Positions 4,950 through 10,460 of a DNA stretch of 10,460 nucleotides are shown here, in pieces. The stretch's first letter is position 1. Each line of letters starts with the position of its first letter. The notes beneath the pieces are model-generated. The model was not told the DNA's origin. It searched no databases and saw nothing but the letters and a program-made list of their open reading frames with translations. The stretch covers positions 1 through 10,460 of the forward strand of contig JAEZDR010000040.1 in NCBI GenBank assembly GCA_023433265.1, given 5' to 3'. The position numbers and the translations under genes are program-made. Source of the stretch: Bacteroidota bacterium. Its GTDB lineage: Bacteria; Bacteroidota; Bacteroidia; Chitinophagales; Chitinophagaceae.

Positions 4950-7307
4950 ATGGAACAGACGTTACCGGAGATGTCTCTAAATGAACAGGAAATGCTATCG
5001 TTTGAAGGTTTCAAAAGCGAGGTATTAAACGATTATCGTATTGCTGTTCAGAGTCGTGAAGCCAGTTTACTTGGCCGAAAAGAAGTGCTTACAGGTAAAG
5101 CTAAGTTTGGAATATTTGGCGATGGAAAAGAAGTAGCACAGGTAGCAATGGCCAAATTCTTTCAAAACGGAGATTTTAGGTCGGGCTATTACAGAGACCA
5201 AACCTTCATGTTCGCTTCCGGGTGTTTAACGATTGAGCAGTTTTTCTCTCAATTATATGCAGACCCGCATGTAGAACACGAGCCTGCTAGTGCGGGTCGT
5301 CAAATGAACGGCCACTTTGGCGGCAAACTGGTTGATAATGAAGGGAACTGGCTTAATCTCACGCAACAAAAGAACATTTCAGCCGACATATCGCCAACAG
5401 CAGGACAAATGACCCGCGGTCTTGGACTTGCCTTTGCTTCAAGCGCTTTCCGCCATATTGAACAACTTAAACAGTTCAAAGAACTGTCAGATAATGGCAA
5501 CGAAATATGCTTCTGTACCATTGGCGATGCTTCCACTTCAGAAGGTCCTTTTTGGGAAACGATCAATGCAGCCGGTGTGCTTCAGGTTCCACTGGCAGTA
5601 TTTATTTGGGATGATGGTTACGGCATTTCAGTTCCGAAGAAATACCAAACAACAAAAGGATCTATTTCCTCAGTTTTAAGTGGCTTTCAGCGGGAAGAAG
5701 GTACCAATGGAATAGATATTTACAAAGTAAAAGGTTGGGATTATGCGGGTATGTGCGAGGTCTTTGAAGCTGCTTTGCAAAAGGTGAGGGAGTCCCATAT
5801 TCCGGCCATATTTCATGTAGAGGAGGTTACGCAACCCCAGGGGCATTCAACTTCCGGAAGCCACGAACGTTATAAGGCTGCCGACCGCCTCCAATGGGAG
5901 AAGGAGTACGATTGCCTCAGGAAAATGCGGGAATGGATTACGGACAATGGTATAGCAACCGACGAAGAGCTGTCTGCCTTGGAACATGAAGCTGTTCTAT
6001 TTGTTCGGGAATCAAAAAATCATGCATGGGATAAGTTTATCAAGCCAATAAGGCATGCGGCTTCGGAAGCTGCTGCCTTGATAAAGGCTGCCGGAGCAGA
6101 TAAACTGGCCGACGATTTATTAAACATTCGCGAACCATTGATGAGAGATGTACTGACAGCAGTTGCCAAAACGCTCGAAAGGTATAACGACAACAACCTT
6201 CGAAACTACTATAACCGCTATCGTGCTGAGGGTCGAAATCTGTATAATACTCACCTCCATGCAGAAGGCAAATACAGCGCACTTGCAGTTGCTCATGTTC
6301 CGGCCGAGATAACTGAAGATGCAACTCTTAAAAACGGTTTTGAAATCTTAAACAGGTATTTCGACCAACTCTTTGCCAACAACCCAAAAGTTGTAGCCTT
6401 CGGTGAAGACCTTGGACATATAGGAGACGTTAATCAGGGCTTTGTCGGTTTACAGGAAAAATACGGTGAACGAAGAATCTTCGATACAGGAATCAGGGAG
6501 CTTACCATCATTGGACAGGGTATCGGGATGGCAATGAGGGGGCTTAGACCAATTGCTGAAATCCAGTACCTGGACTACCTTTTATACGGCTTACAACCGC
6601 TGAGTGATGACGTTTCTACGCTTCATTATCGAACGAAGGGGCAGCAAAGTTGTCCTATCATCGTTCGAACGCGCGGCCATAGGCTTGAAGGTATTTGGCA
6701 TAGTGGCTCACCTATGGGTATGATCATAAATTCTCTAAGAGGAATGCACGTTTGTGTGCCAAGGAATATGACGCAGGCTGTGGGTATGTACAACACCTTG
6801 CTGAACAGCCATGACCCGGGTCTGGTAATAGAATGTTTGAATGGGTACAGGTTGAAGGAAAAAATGCCAGCCAATCTACTTGAATTCACAGTACCATTTG
6901 GTGTACCTGAGATTCTGAGGCAAGGCGACGATATTACATTAGTCAGCTATGGATCTACCCTAAGAATCGTGATGGATGCCGCAAAACGGTTGACTGATTT
7001 AGGTGTGGAATGTGAAGTTGTAGACGTTCAAACCCTTTTACCTTTCGATCTTAATCATAGTATCCTGGAATCTTTAAAGAAAACAAACCGGATCCTGTTT
7101 ATTGACGAAGATGTTCCGGGCGGCGCTGCAGCCTACATGTTTAACAAAGTAATGGAAGAACAAAAAGGATTCCGTTGGCTTGATGCTTCCCCACGTACGC
7201 TTACCGCACAGGCGCATCGCCCCGCATACGGAAGCGACGGAGACTATTTCAGTAAGCCTAGCGCCGAAGATGTTATCGAAAGCGTTATGCAGATGATGGC
7301 AGAATAA
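4950..7307 (+). CDS. Fused E1-alpha/E1-beta 2-oxoacid dehydrogenase (probable branched-chain type)
   Basis: This is the thiamine-diphosphate-dependent E1 step of a 2-oxoacid dehydrogenase complex, which decarboxylates the 2-oxoacid and passes the acyl group to the lipoyl E2. Residues about 20-430 form the alpha half: GDAS at 192-195 starts the ThDP/Mg motif, WDDGYGIS is at 220-227, and GHSTSGSHERY (298-308) matches the alpha active-site loop. Residues about 460-785 form the beta half: GEDLG (485-489), Glu517 in DTGIREL (equivalent to the cofactor-activating Glu), the HSGSP loop (584-588), and a C-terminal transketolase-like domain with SYGST and FIDED. Most bacteria encode two subunits; a single fused 785-aa chain is typical of Bacteroidota. 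The usual NN of the ThDP motif is DD here. Substrate (branched-chain or other oxoacid) is inferred. No E2 or E3 gene adjoins it. An alternative start at Met8 (4971) cannot be excluded. Confidence 0.93.
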   Translation: MEQTLPEMSLNEQEMLSFEGFKSEVLNDYRIAVQSREASLLGRKEVLTGKAKFGIFGDGKEVAQVAMAKFFQNGDFRSGYYRDQTFMFASGCLTIEQFFSQLYADPHVEHEPASAGRQMNGHFGGKLVDNEGNWLNLTQQKNISADISPTAGQMTRGLGLAFASSAFRHIEQLKQFKELSDNGNEICFCTIGDASTSEGPFWETINAAGVLQVPLAVFIWDDGYGISVPKKYQTTKGSISSVLSGFQREEGTNGIDIYKVKGWDYAGMCEVFEAALQKVRESHIPAIFHVEEVTQPQGHSTSGSHERYKAADRLQWEKEYDCLRKMREWITDNGIATDEELSALEHEAVLFVRESKNHAWDKFIKPIRHAASEAAALIKAAGADKLADDLLNIREPLMRDVLTAVAKTLERYNDNNLRNYYNRYRAEGRNLYNTHLHAEGKYSALAVAHVPAEITEDATLKNGFEILNRYFDQLFANNPKVVAFGEDLGHIGDVNQGFVGLQEKYGERRIFDTGIRELTIIGQGIGMAMRGLRPIAEIQYLDYLLYGLQPLSDDVSTLHYRTKGQQSCPIIVRTRGHRLEGIWHSGSPMGMIINSLRGMHVCVPRNMTQAVGMYNTLLNSHDPGLVIECLNGYRLKEKMPANLLEFTVPFGVPEILRQGDDITLVSYGSTLRIVMDAAKRLTDLGVECEVVDVQTLLPFDLNHSILESLKKTNRILFIDEDVPGGAAAYMFNKVMEEQKGFRWLDASPRTLTAQAHRPAYGSDGDYFSKPSAEDVIESVMQMMAE

Positions 7308-7326
7308 GAGATAAAATATCCTCAGT

Positions 7327-7353
7327 AAAATGGCACCGAAAGGGTGCCATTTT
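7327..7353. terminator. Bidirectional terminator between E1 and DUF393 genes
   Basis: An 11-bp perfect stem, aaaatggcacc (7327-7337) with ggtgccatttt (7343-7353), and loop gaaag. A T-run closes the stem in both directions, so it can stop the E1 transcript and the converging one. The right arm overlaps the last codon positions of the minus-strand gene, whose TAA is at 7352-7354. Confidence 0.9.
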
Positions 7354-7759
7354 AATTCGTTGAGTCAAGGAAAAGCCGTTTCACGTTAGGTGTTGGCAAC
7401 CAACATTTCTCTTTTTTTCCAAACCATTTGTATCGATTGTTTGCGATCCACCTGTAAACCGCATCCCTGATGGCTGCTGGAACGATAATGAACACGTACA
7501 CCCAACTCCAGAAGGCGAGCCTCTTTGCAATCTTCAGCGCAGCAGTAGACTCGGTAAATACTTGTCCATCTTCAAGTAAAACGATAGACGTGGGCTTATC
7601 CTTCTGAATATTAAATCCACGAAGCTGTTCTTTTGCATACCCTGACTGTAATGAAGCAAATCTGAAAACTTCCTTTTTATCCCGTTTAATAATAAACTGG
7701 ACTGCTCCGTTACATAAATTACAAAGCCCGTCGAAGAATATTACAGGGTGTTTCTGCAC
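7352..7759 (-). CDS. DCC family (DUF393) thiol-disulfide oxidoreductase-like protein
   Basis: A 135-aa protein with the family signature FFDGLCNLCNGAVQFIIKRD at residues 8-27. The DxxCxxC motif (Asp10, Cys13, Cys16) is the presumed redox-active site. The later segment FRFASLQSG (32-40) and the C-terminal RDAVYRWIANNRYKWFG (93-109) are also typical of DUF393. The length is normal. The family is predicted to act as a cytoplasmic thiol oxidoreductase, but substrates are not known. The start is a GTG at 7759; an in-frame TAA lies just upstream (7769-7771), so no ATG start is possible. A TAATTTTA box ends 4 nt before it. The gene lies 54 bp downstream of a secreted protein on the same strand and converges on E1. 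Confidence 0.9.
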   Translation of the reverse strand: MQKHPVIFFDGLCNLCNGAVQFIIKRDKKEVFRFASLQSGYAKEQLRGFNIQKDKPTSIVLLEDGQVFTESTAALKIAKRLAFWSWVYVFIIVPAAIRDAVYRWIANNRYKWFGKKEKCWLPTPNVKRLFLDSTN

Positions 7760-7763
7760 GCTA

Positions 7764-7771
7764 TAAAATTA
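7764..7771 (-). promoter_or_regulatory. Possible -7 box, 4 nt before the GTG of the DUF393 gene
   Basis: The minus strand reads TAATTTTA, five of six fixed positions of TAnnTTTG, then TAGC and the GTG start. It has the same spacing to the start codon as the boxes before fmt and E1. No -33 element of correct spacing is obvious. Confidence 0.35.
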
Positions 7772-7813
7772 AGTCCCATGCCCAATAAAACGGCCTTCGT
7801 CAGAAATCTGTAA

Positions 7814-8239
7814 CTAATCCTCTTCGTTGATGGCTCGCTCGTCATGTATTACAATTGCGGGTTTGCCTTTATAGGATTCAACCTTGCCCACTAAACAAAA
7901 ACGCTTGTTGTCCATCTTTTTTTCTGGATCAAAACGGAAATTACTATGCTGCACGTCTTTGGGAATTACCAGGGTCCAGAGATGGTTAGGATAATAACCC
8001 CCAATCAAAAGCTCGGAAGGAGCTTCCTTAGGAACTTCATCATACTTCACTTGCGTAACCTTATCACAGATTCTTATGGTTTCGCCTTTATGCTTACCGA
8101 TCTCTTTGGACCGGATCGTTTTTACAGAGTCTTTCATCTCCATATACAATCCTTTATCTTTTCGAACAACAGTACCCGTTTGAGCTTTTAACGACACGAA
8201 TGCAAAAAGGCACGCTGAAACTATCATTATGCGTTTCAT
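7814..8239 (-). CDS. Secreted OB-fold-like protein, unknown function
   Basis: Starting at the ATG at 8237-8239 gives 141 aa with a clean signal peptide (MKRIMIVSACLFAFVSLKAQ, cleavage after about residue 20). An in-frame ATG at 8341 would bury this signal behind 34 unrelated residues and is rejected. The mature part has alternating beta-like segments: GETIRICDKVTQVKY (52-66), HLWTLVIPKD (86-95), and KRFCLVGKVESYKGKPAIVI (112-131). The V-x-G-x-V-x-x-Y-x-G-x-P-x-I pattern is typical of small OB-fold domains seen in Bacteroidota secreted proteins. The ligand is unknown. There is no lipobox or sorting domain, so it is probably periplasmic or secreted. AAGATTTG lies 2 nt before the ATG as a weak -7-like box. 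DUF393 follows 54 bp downstream. Confidence 0.85.
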   Translation of the reverse strand: MKRIMIVSACLFAFVSLKAQTGTVVRKDKGLYMEMKDSVKTIRSKEIGKHKGETIRICDKVTQVKYDEVPKEAPSELLIGGYYPNHLWTLVIPKDVQHSNFRFDPEKKMDNKRFCLVGKVESYKGKPAIVIHDERAINEED

Positions 8240-8351
8240 ATCAAATCTTTTTTTCCTAAGCAACCAAAACCAGACCGTAGAAACGCTATTTAGTGATAAT
8301 ATACAGAAAAGATTGAAAATGAGATCACTTCGGTTCCACAATTATAAGAGT

Positions 8352-8366
8352 CACTGTAGGGCAGTG
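8352..8366 (-). terminator. Weak hairpin at the 3' side of the candidate RNA
   Basis: A perfect 5-bp stem, cactg/cagtg, with a 5-nt loop. On the minus strand ACTCTTATAATT follows, so there is no proper T-run. Four of its bases (8363-8366) are also needed for the outer stem of the candidate RNA, so the two structures exclude each other in part. Confidence 0.35.
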
Positions 8367-8449
8367 CAAAGAGGCTCCCTTGGTCTTAACGGCACCTACT
8401 CTCCTACCTGGCCGGCAGCCAACCTGTTCGTCCCGTGAGCCTCTTCACT
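8363..8449 (-). ncRNA. Candidate structured small RNA of unknown class
   Basis: On the minus strand the ends pair: AGTG (8449-8446) with CACT (8366-8363), then AAGAGGCTC (8445-8437) with GAGCCTCTT (8377-8369), giving 13 bp interrupted only by a 2-nt bulge (8367-8368). Inside, GGTTGG-CTG-CCGGCC (about 8424-8410) forms a second hairpin with two G-T pairs. The interior is more G/C-rich than the flanks. A -33/-7 pair at 8455-8484 predicts transcription starting near 8448-8451, at the first base of the outer stem. It lacks the GGAAGG/AGCAGCC motif of SRP RNA, RNase P motifs, and a recognisable tRNA or 5S pattern. It could be a stand-alone RNA or a leader of the OB-fold gene 124 nt downstream. Confidence 0.55.
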
Positions 8450-8454
8450 CCCTT

Positions 8455-8484
8455 CCAATCTAGCTACTGCTCATTTCTATCAAA
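8455..8484 (-). promoter_or_regulatory. -33/-7 promoter of the candidate RNA
   Basis: On the minus strand TTTG (8484-8481) is followed by an 18-nt spacer and TAGATTGG (8462-8455), five of six fixed positions of TAnnTTTG. This is the only site in the window where I see both elements at a usual spacing. Confidence 0.55.
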
Positions 8485-8565
8485 AACAATATCTTTCAGG
8501 ATATAAACACCGTTTACTTTTAGATCTTCGATGCCATATTTTCATTCAATCGTTAGAGATTAAAA

Positions 8566-9021
8566 ATGATGAGAATTCTTTTGACTATAGTGCTATTCCT
8601 CTTTTCGTTCCAGGGCGTCATCGCACAGCCCGTTGTTAATTACAACAAGGCGCTGGCTGATTCACTCGGCGCAGACGATTATGGTATGAAGCGTTATGTG
8701 CTGGTGATTTTGCGGACCGGGCAGGTTGCTGTTACCGATAAAAACCTACGGGATAGTTTGTTTCGCGGTCATATGAAGAACATTCAGAGACTGGCAGACG
8801 ATGGCAAACTTATTCTGGCGGGACCCTTCGTTAAGGAAGAATCATTTCGTGGCTTGTTTATTCTAAATGTAGCTACAAAGGAAGAAGCAAAGTCATTGGT
8901 ATTGACAGACCCTGCGGTAGCAGCGGGAATTTTTGACTACGATCTTTTACAATGGTACGGATCAGCAGCCCTCCCACTCTATCTCCCACATCACAAAGCA
9001 CTGGAGAAGCGGGATAAGTAA
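8566..9021 (+). CDS. Secreted YciI-like (YCII domain) protein
   Basis: A 151-aa protein with a signal peptide (residues 1-20, cleavage at VIA-QP). A YCII-like alpha/beta domain spans about 42-132: MKRYVLVILRTG, then His69 in RGHMKNIQRLADDGKLILAGPF, then ATKEEAKSLVLTDPAVAAGIFDYDLLQWYGSAA with Asp115. The His and Asp correspond to the conserved pair of the YCII fold. YCII proteins are often cytoplasmic and of uncertain activity; exported versions are common in Bacteroidota. It starts with two ATG codons (8566 and 8569), and either could be used. There is no Shine-Dalgarno site. It stops 2 bp from the end of the converging lipid A deacylase-like gene. A function in the periplasm cannot be named. 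Confidence 0.88.
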   Translation: MMRILLTIVLFLFSFQGVIAQPVVNYNKALADSLGADDYGMKRYVLVILRTGQVAVTDKNLRDSLFRGHMKNIQRLADDGKLILAGPFVKEESFRGLFILNVATKEEAKSLVLTDPAVAAGIFDYDLLQWYGSAALPLYLPHHKALEKRDK

Positions 9022-9023
9022 AA

Positions 9024-10136
9024 TCATTTCCCGCTGAAGCTGTAAGTAATGCGTAGATCGATAAACTCCGCAATATGCCGATGTGCTTTTAAGCTGAGGC
9101 CTAACCCTAGGTTTTGATTAAACCGGTATCGTATTCCCCATCTATGATAAATGGCATCATAATAAGGTGTTTGATCAAATAGGTAGGCTCCTAAATGCTG
9201 GGTAAAAAGAAACTTTCCTAAAATAAACTCATGTCCGAGCATTAAACCAACCTTTACCGGGCTTGCGGAAATGGAATCTTGCTTTAAATGGAGTCTCAGT
9301 TGTTCATCAGTGTAAACTTCTGCACCGATTGTTATATTATTCATCCTGCCTACTTGCTTCGCTGCCTGTGTATTCAACCCTAACAAAAGCAGCCTTTCAT
9401 TTGTTCCATTAAGAGACCTTCTTGCTATCCCAAAAACTGTGGCATCCCACCGCCATGGCTTTCCTTTCCAATGTTTGTTTCTTGTTCGTACCCCACTATA
9501 ATAATTGCTTTTTTGCTTCTGGTACGATAACAATAAACCTGCCGTCGGGAAGTTTACTCCCTTATTGGGCTGCTTTAAGCCTCCATTAGAAGTGTGCTGG
9601 TAGTTAAACGAAGCATTAATACTCCAATTATCATTCATCTTGTACCACAAACCCAGTCCAACCAGGGTATGCATACTTAATGCTGTACTATAACTTTGGT
9701 TAGCCGGGTTCTTCGTACTGTCAAACTTGTTGTTCATATAAACCAAGCCTGCCGCAGCTCGAAAAGAAAAAGACAGTTTAGAGCTGAGCTTGTAAACCGG
9801 CTCTAAGAAATAAGTAGCAGAAAAGCCGCTACCTAAAATGGGAGTATTAAAATCATAGTAAGCTATCGTTATTCCTTTTCGCGGGTAACAATTGCAAAGG
9901 TTCCATACCGCTGAGTCTGTTCTTTGCCAGGCAATCTTCGCTTCTATGCTGTTAGGATTCGCTCCCTTAGTATTCTGTACGGCTTCTGAGTGCGCGAATA
10001 TGAACCCGCGTTGCAGACCTAAAGCCCACGAAACCGTTGCCTTTTGATGACCCCCGGTGTTTGATTGGGCCCCAACTCCGGTAATCAAGGAAAAGCAGCA
10101 ACAAATTGCAAGGAAAAATTTGCTGTCCACTTGCAC
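9024..10136 (-). CDS. PagL-like acyloxyacyl hydrolase (lipid A 3-O-deacylase family), outer membrane
   Basis: A 370-aa protein with a signal peptide (about 1-23, GVGA-QS) and many alternating beta strands ending in an aromatic-rich strand (LRITYSFSGK), as expected for an outer-membrane barrel. The motif FNYQHTSNGG (177-186) matches the PagL catalytic H-x-S-N, with His181 and Ser183. PagL enzymes remove the 3-O acyl chain of lipid A. The protein is about twice the length of proteobacterial PagL; Bacteroidota members are usually this long (from memory). I could not place the catalytic Glu with confidence. The start is a GTG at 10136; an in-frame TAA follows two codons upstream, so no ATG is available. 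A second GTG at 10130 is also possible. It lies 34 bp after the PD40 gene and is probably co-transcribed with it. Confidence 0.82.
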   Translation of the reverse strand: MQVDSKFFLAICCCFSLITGVGAQSNTGGHQKATVSWALGLQRGFIFAHSEAVQNTKGANPNSIEAKIAWQRTDSAVWNLCNCYPRKGITIAYYDFNTPILGSGFSATYFLEPVYKLSSKLSFSFRAAAGLVYMNNKFDSTKNPANQSYSTALSMHTLVGLGLWYKMNDNWSINASFNYQHTSNGGLKQPNKGVNFPTAGLLLSYQKQKSNYYSGVRTRNKHWKGKPWRWDATVFGIARRSLNGTNERLLLLGLNTQAAKQVGRMNNITIGAEVYTDEQLRLHLKQDSISASPVKVGLMLGHEFILGKFLFTQHLGAYLFDQTPYYDAIYHRWGIRYRFNQNLGLGLSLKAHRHIAEFIDLRITYSFSGK

Positions 10137-10170
10137 AATTTAAATAAAACAGATGAATAGCCTTCTGGCT

Positions 10171-10460
10171 CTAATCAACCCAATCGGCCACAAAAATATT
10201 AGTATCACGGGTGCCGCCATTATTGCGGTTGCTACTGAATACAACTTTTTTCCCGTCATAGCTGAACATTGGGAACGCGTCAAAACTCTTATCACTGCTA
10301 ATCTTTTCAATCTTTGACCCGTCATCGTTCATGATGTACATATTAAAAGGAAAGCCTCGTTTATGCTCGTGATTACTACAAAAAATCACCCTTCCATCGG
10401 GCATAAAATTGGGCGCCCAATTCGCTTGGCCAAGGTTAGTTACTTGCCGCGCATCTGTAC
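10171..10460 (-). CDS. PD40/TolB-like beta-propeller protein, C-terminal end (partial)
   Basis: The frame is open to the window edge, and the stop TAG is at 10171-10173. About 96 residues are visible. They show repeats of the PD40 (WD40-like) type: NWAPNFMPDGRVIFCSNHE, then FNMYIMNDDGSKIEKIS, then DAFPMFSYDGKKVVFSSNR and DTNIFVADWVD. Each pairs a P-x-F-x-x-D-G-[KR]-x-[VI]-x-F-x-S-N blade with an x-x-[YI]-x-M/V-x-x-D strand, as in TolB and related periplasmic propellers. An internal ATG at 10404 is not the start, since the reading frame and the blade pattern continue beyond it. It is upstream of the PagL-like gene on the same strand. Whether it is a TolB, a peptidase-linked propeller or a stand-alone one cannot be told from this end. 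Confidence 0.85.
   Translation of the reverse strand, partial: TDARQVTNLGQANWAPNFMPDGRVIFCSNHEHKRGFPFNMYIMNDDGSKIEKISSDKSFDAFPMFSYDGKKVVFSSNRNNGGTRDTNIFVADWVD

Larger units (their letters stand above)
8240..8565. other. Gap between divergent genes, holding a candidate RNA
   Basis: These 326 bp lie between the OB-fold gene (-) and the YciI-like gene (+). The central part (8350-8484) carries the candidate minus-strand RNA and its promoter. The rest (8240-8350 and 8485-8565) is A/T-rich without a gene. No full TAnnTTTG box is seen before the YciI start. Confidence 0.75.

Noticed and set aside
6040..6889. Minus-strand open frames inside the E1 gene
   Set aside because: The sense strand encodes conserved E1 sequence throughout; the antisense frames resemble nothing.
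8240..8341. Longer start at 8341 for the secreted OB-fold protein
   Set aside because: It would place 34 unrelated residues before a perfect signal peptide. The ATG at 8239 begins the signal peptide.
8229..8438. Plus-strand open frame of 69 codons across the candidate RNA
   Set aside because: It starts inside the signal-peptide region of the OB-fold gene, has no promoter or family likeness, and the palindromic structure explains the sequence better.
8363..8449. Candidate RNA as SRP RNA or a 5S rRNA remnant
   Set aside because: GGAGAGTAGGTGCC on the minus strand recalls the 3' end of 5S rRNA, but the distance to the closing stem and the rest do not fit. The SRP GGAAGG and AGCAGCC motifs are missing.
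10171..10404. Internal ATG at 10404 as the start of the propeller gene
   Set aside because: The frame stays open to the window edge and the upstream residues (such as NWAPNF) continue the PD40 blade pattern.
1..10460. CRISPR array, prophage, transposon or defence system
   Set aside because: No spaced direct repeats of CRISPR type, no transposase, integrase, nuclease or phage gene is visible on either strand.

Overview
The window looks like a chromosomal segment of a Bacteroidota bacterium, most likely from the Chitinophagaceae or a close relative. Four things point there: a fused E1-alpha/E1-beta 2-oxoacid dehydrogenase; TAnnTTTG-type -7 boxes in place of E. coli-like promoters and almost no Shine-Dalgarno sites; a tmRNA tag ending in YAMAA; and secreted proteins whose signal peptides end in an A-Q junction. 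The assignment is from pattern and family knowledge; no database search was run.

Left part (1-3070). A basic orphan protein of 182 aa (167-715, +) belongs to a Bacteroidota-restricted family of unknown function. It is bracketed by three different short tandem repeats: a 14-bp unit touching its start codon, and 11-bp and 7-bp units between it and fabH. On the minus strand follow fmt (start best placed at 3069) and fabH, 56 bp apart and probably co-transcribed. They encode initiator-tRNA formylation and the first condensation of fatty-acid synthesis.

Middle (3070-4300). A gene-free stretch of about 760 bp holds a 167-bp imperfect tandem duplication rich in small hairpins, a third related hairpin and a separate 10-bp inverted repeat. 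It is followed by ssrA (tmRNA, minus strand), recognisable end to end: tRNA-Ala-like acceptor with G3-U70, T arm, tag GENTYAMAA, a good -7 box and a strong terminator.

Right part (4301-10460). A small four-helix membrane protein (-) diverges from the 785-aa fused E1 (+). E1 ends at a terminator hairpin shared with a converging DCC/DUF393 thiol-redox protein (-). Upstream of that gene is a secreted OB-fold-like protein (-). Between it and a secreted YciI-like protein (+) lies a gene-free stretch that I read as a probable small structured RNA gene on the minus strand, with paired ends and a correctly spaced -33/-7 promoter. This is the best candidate for something undescribed in the window. The YciI gene runs tail-to-tail, with 2 bp between stops, into a PagL-like outer-membrane lipid A deacylase (-). 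That gene sits 34 bp behind the C-terminal end of a PD40/TolB-like beta-propeller protein cut by the window edge.

Most genes are housekeeping or envelope functions. I see no phage, plasmid, transposase, CRISPR or defence genes. The interest lies in the intergenic repeats, the candidate RNA and the very short or absent leaders of several genes.
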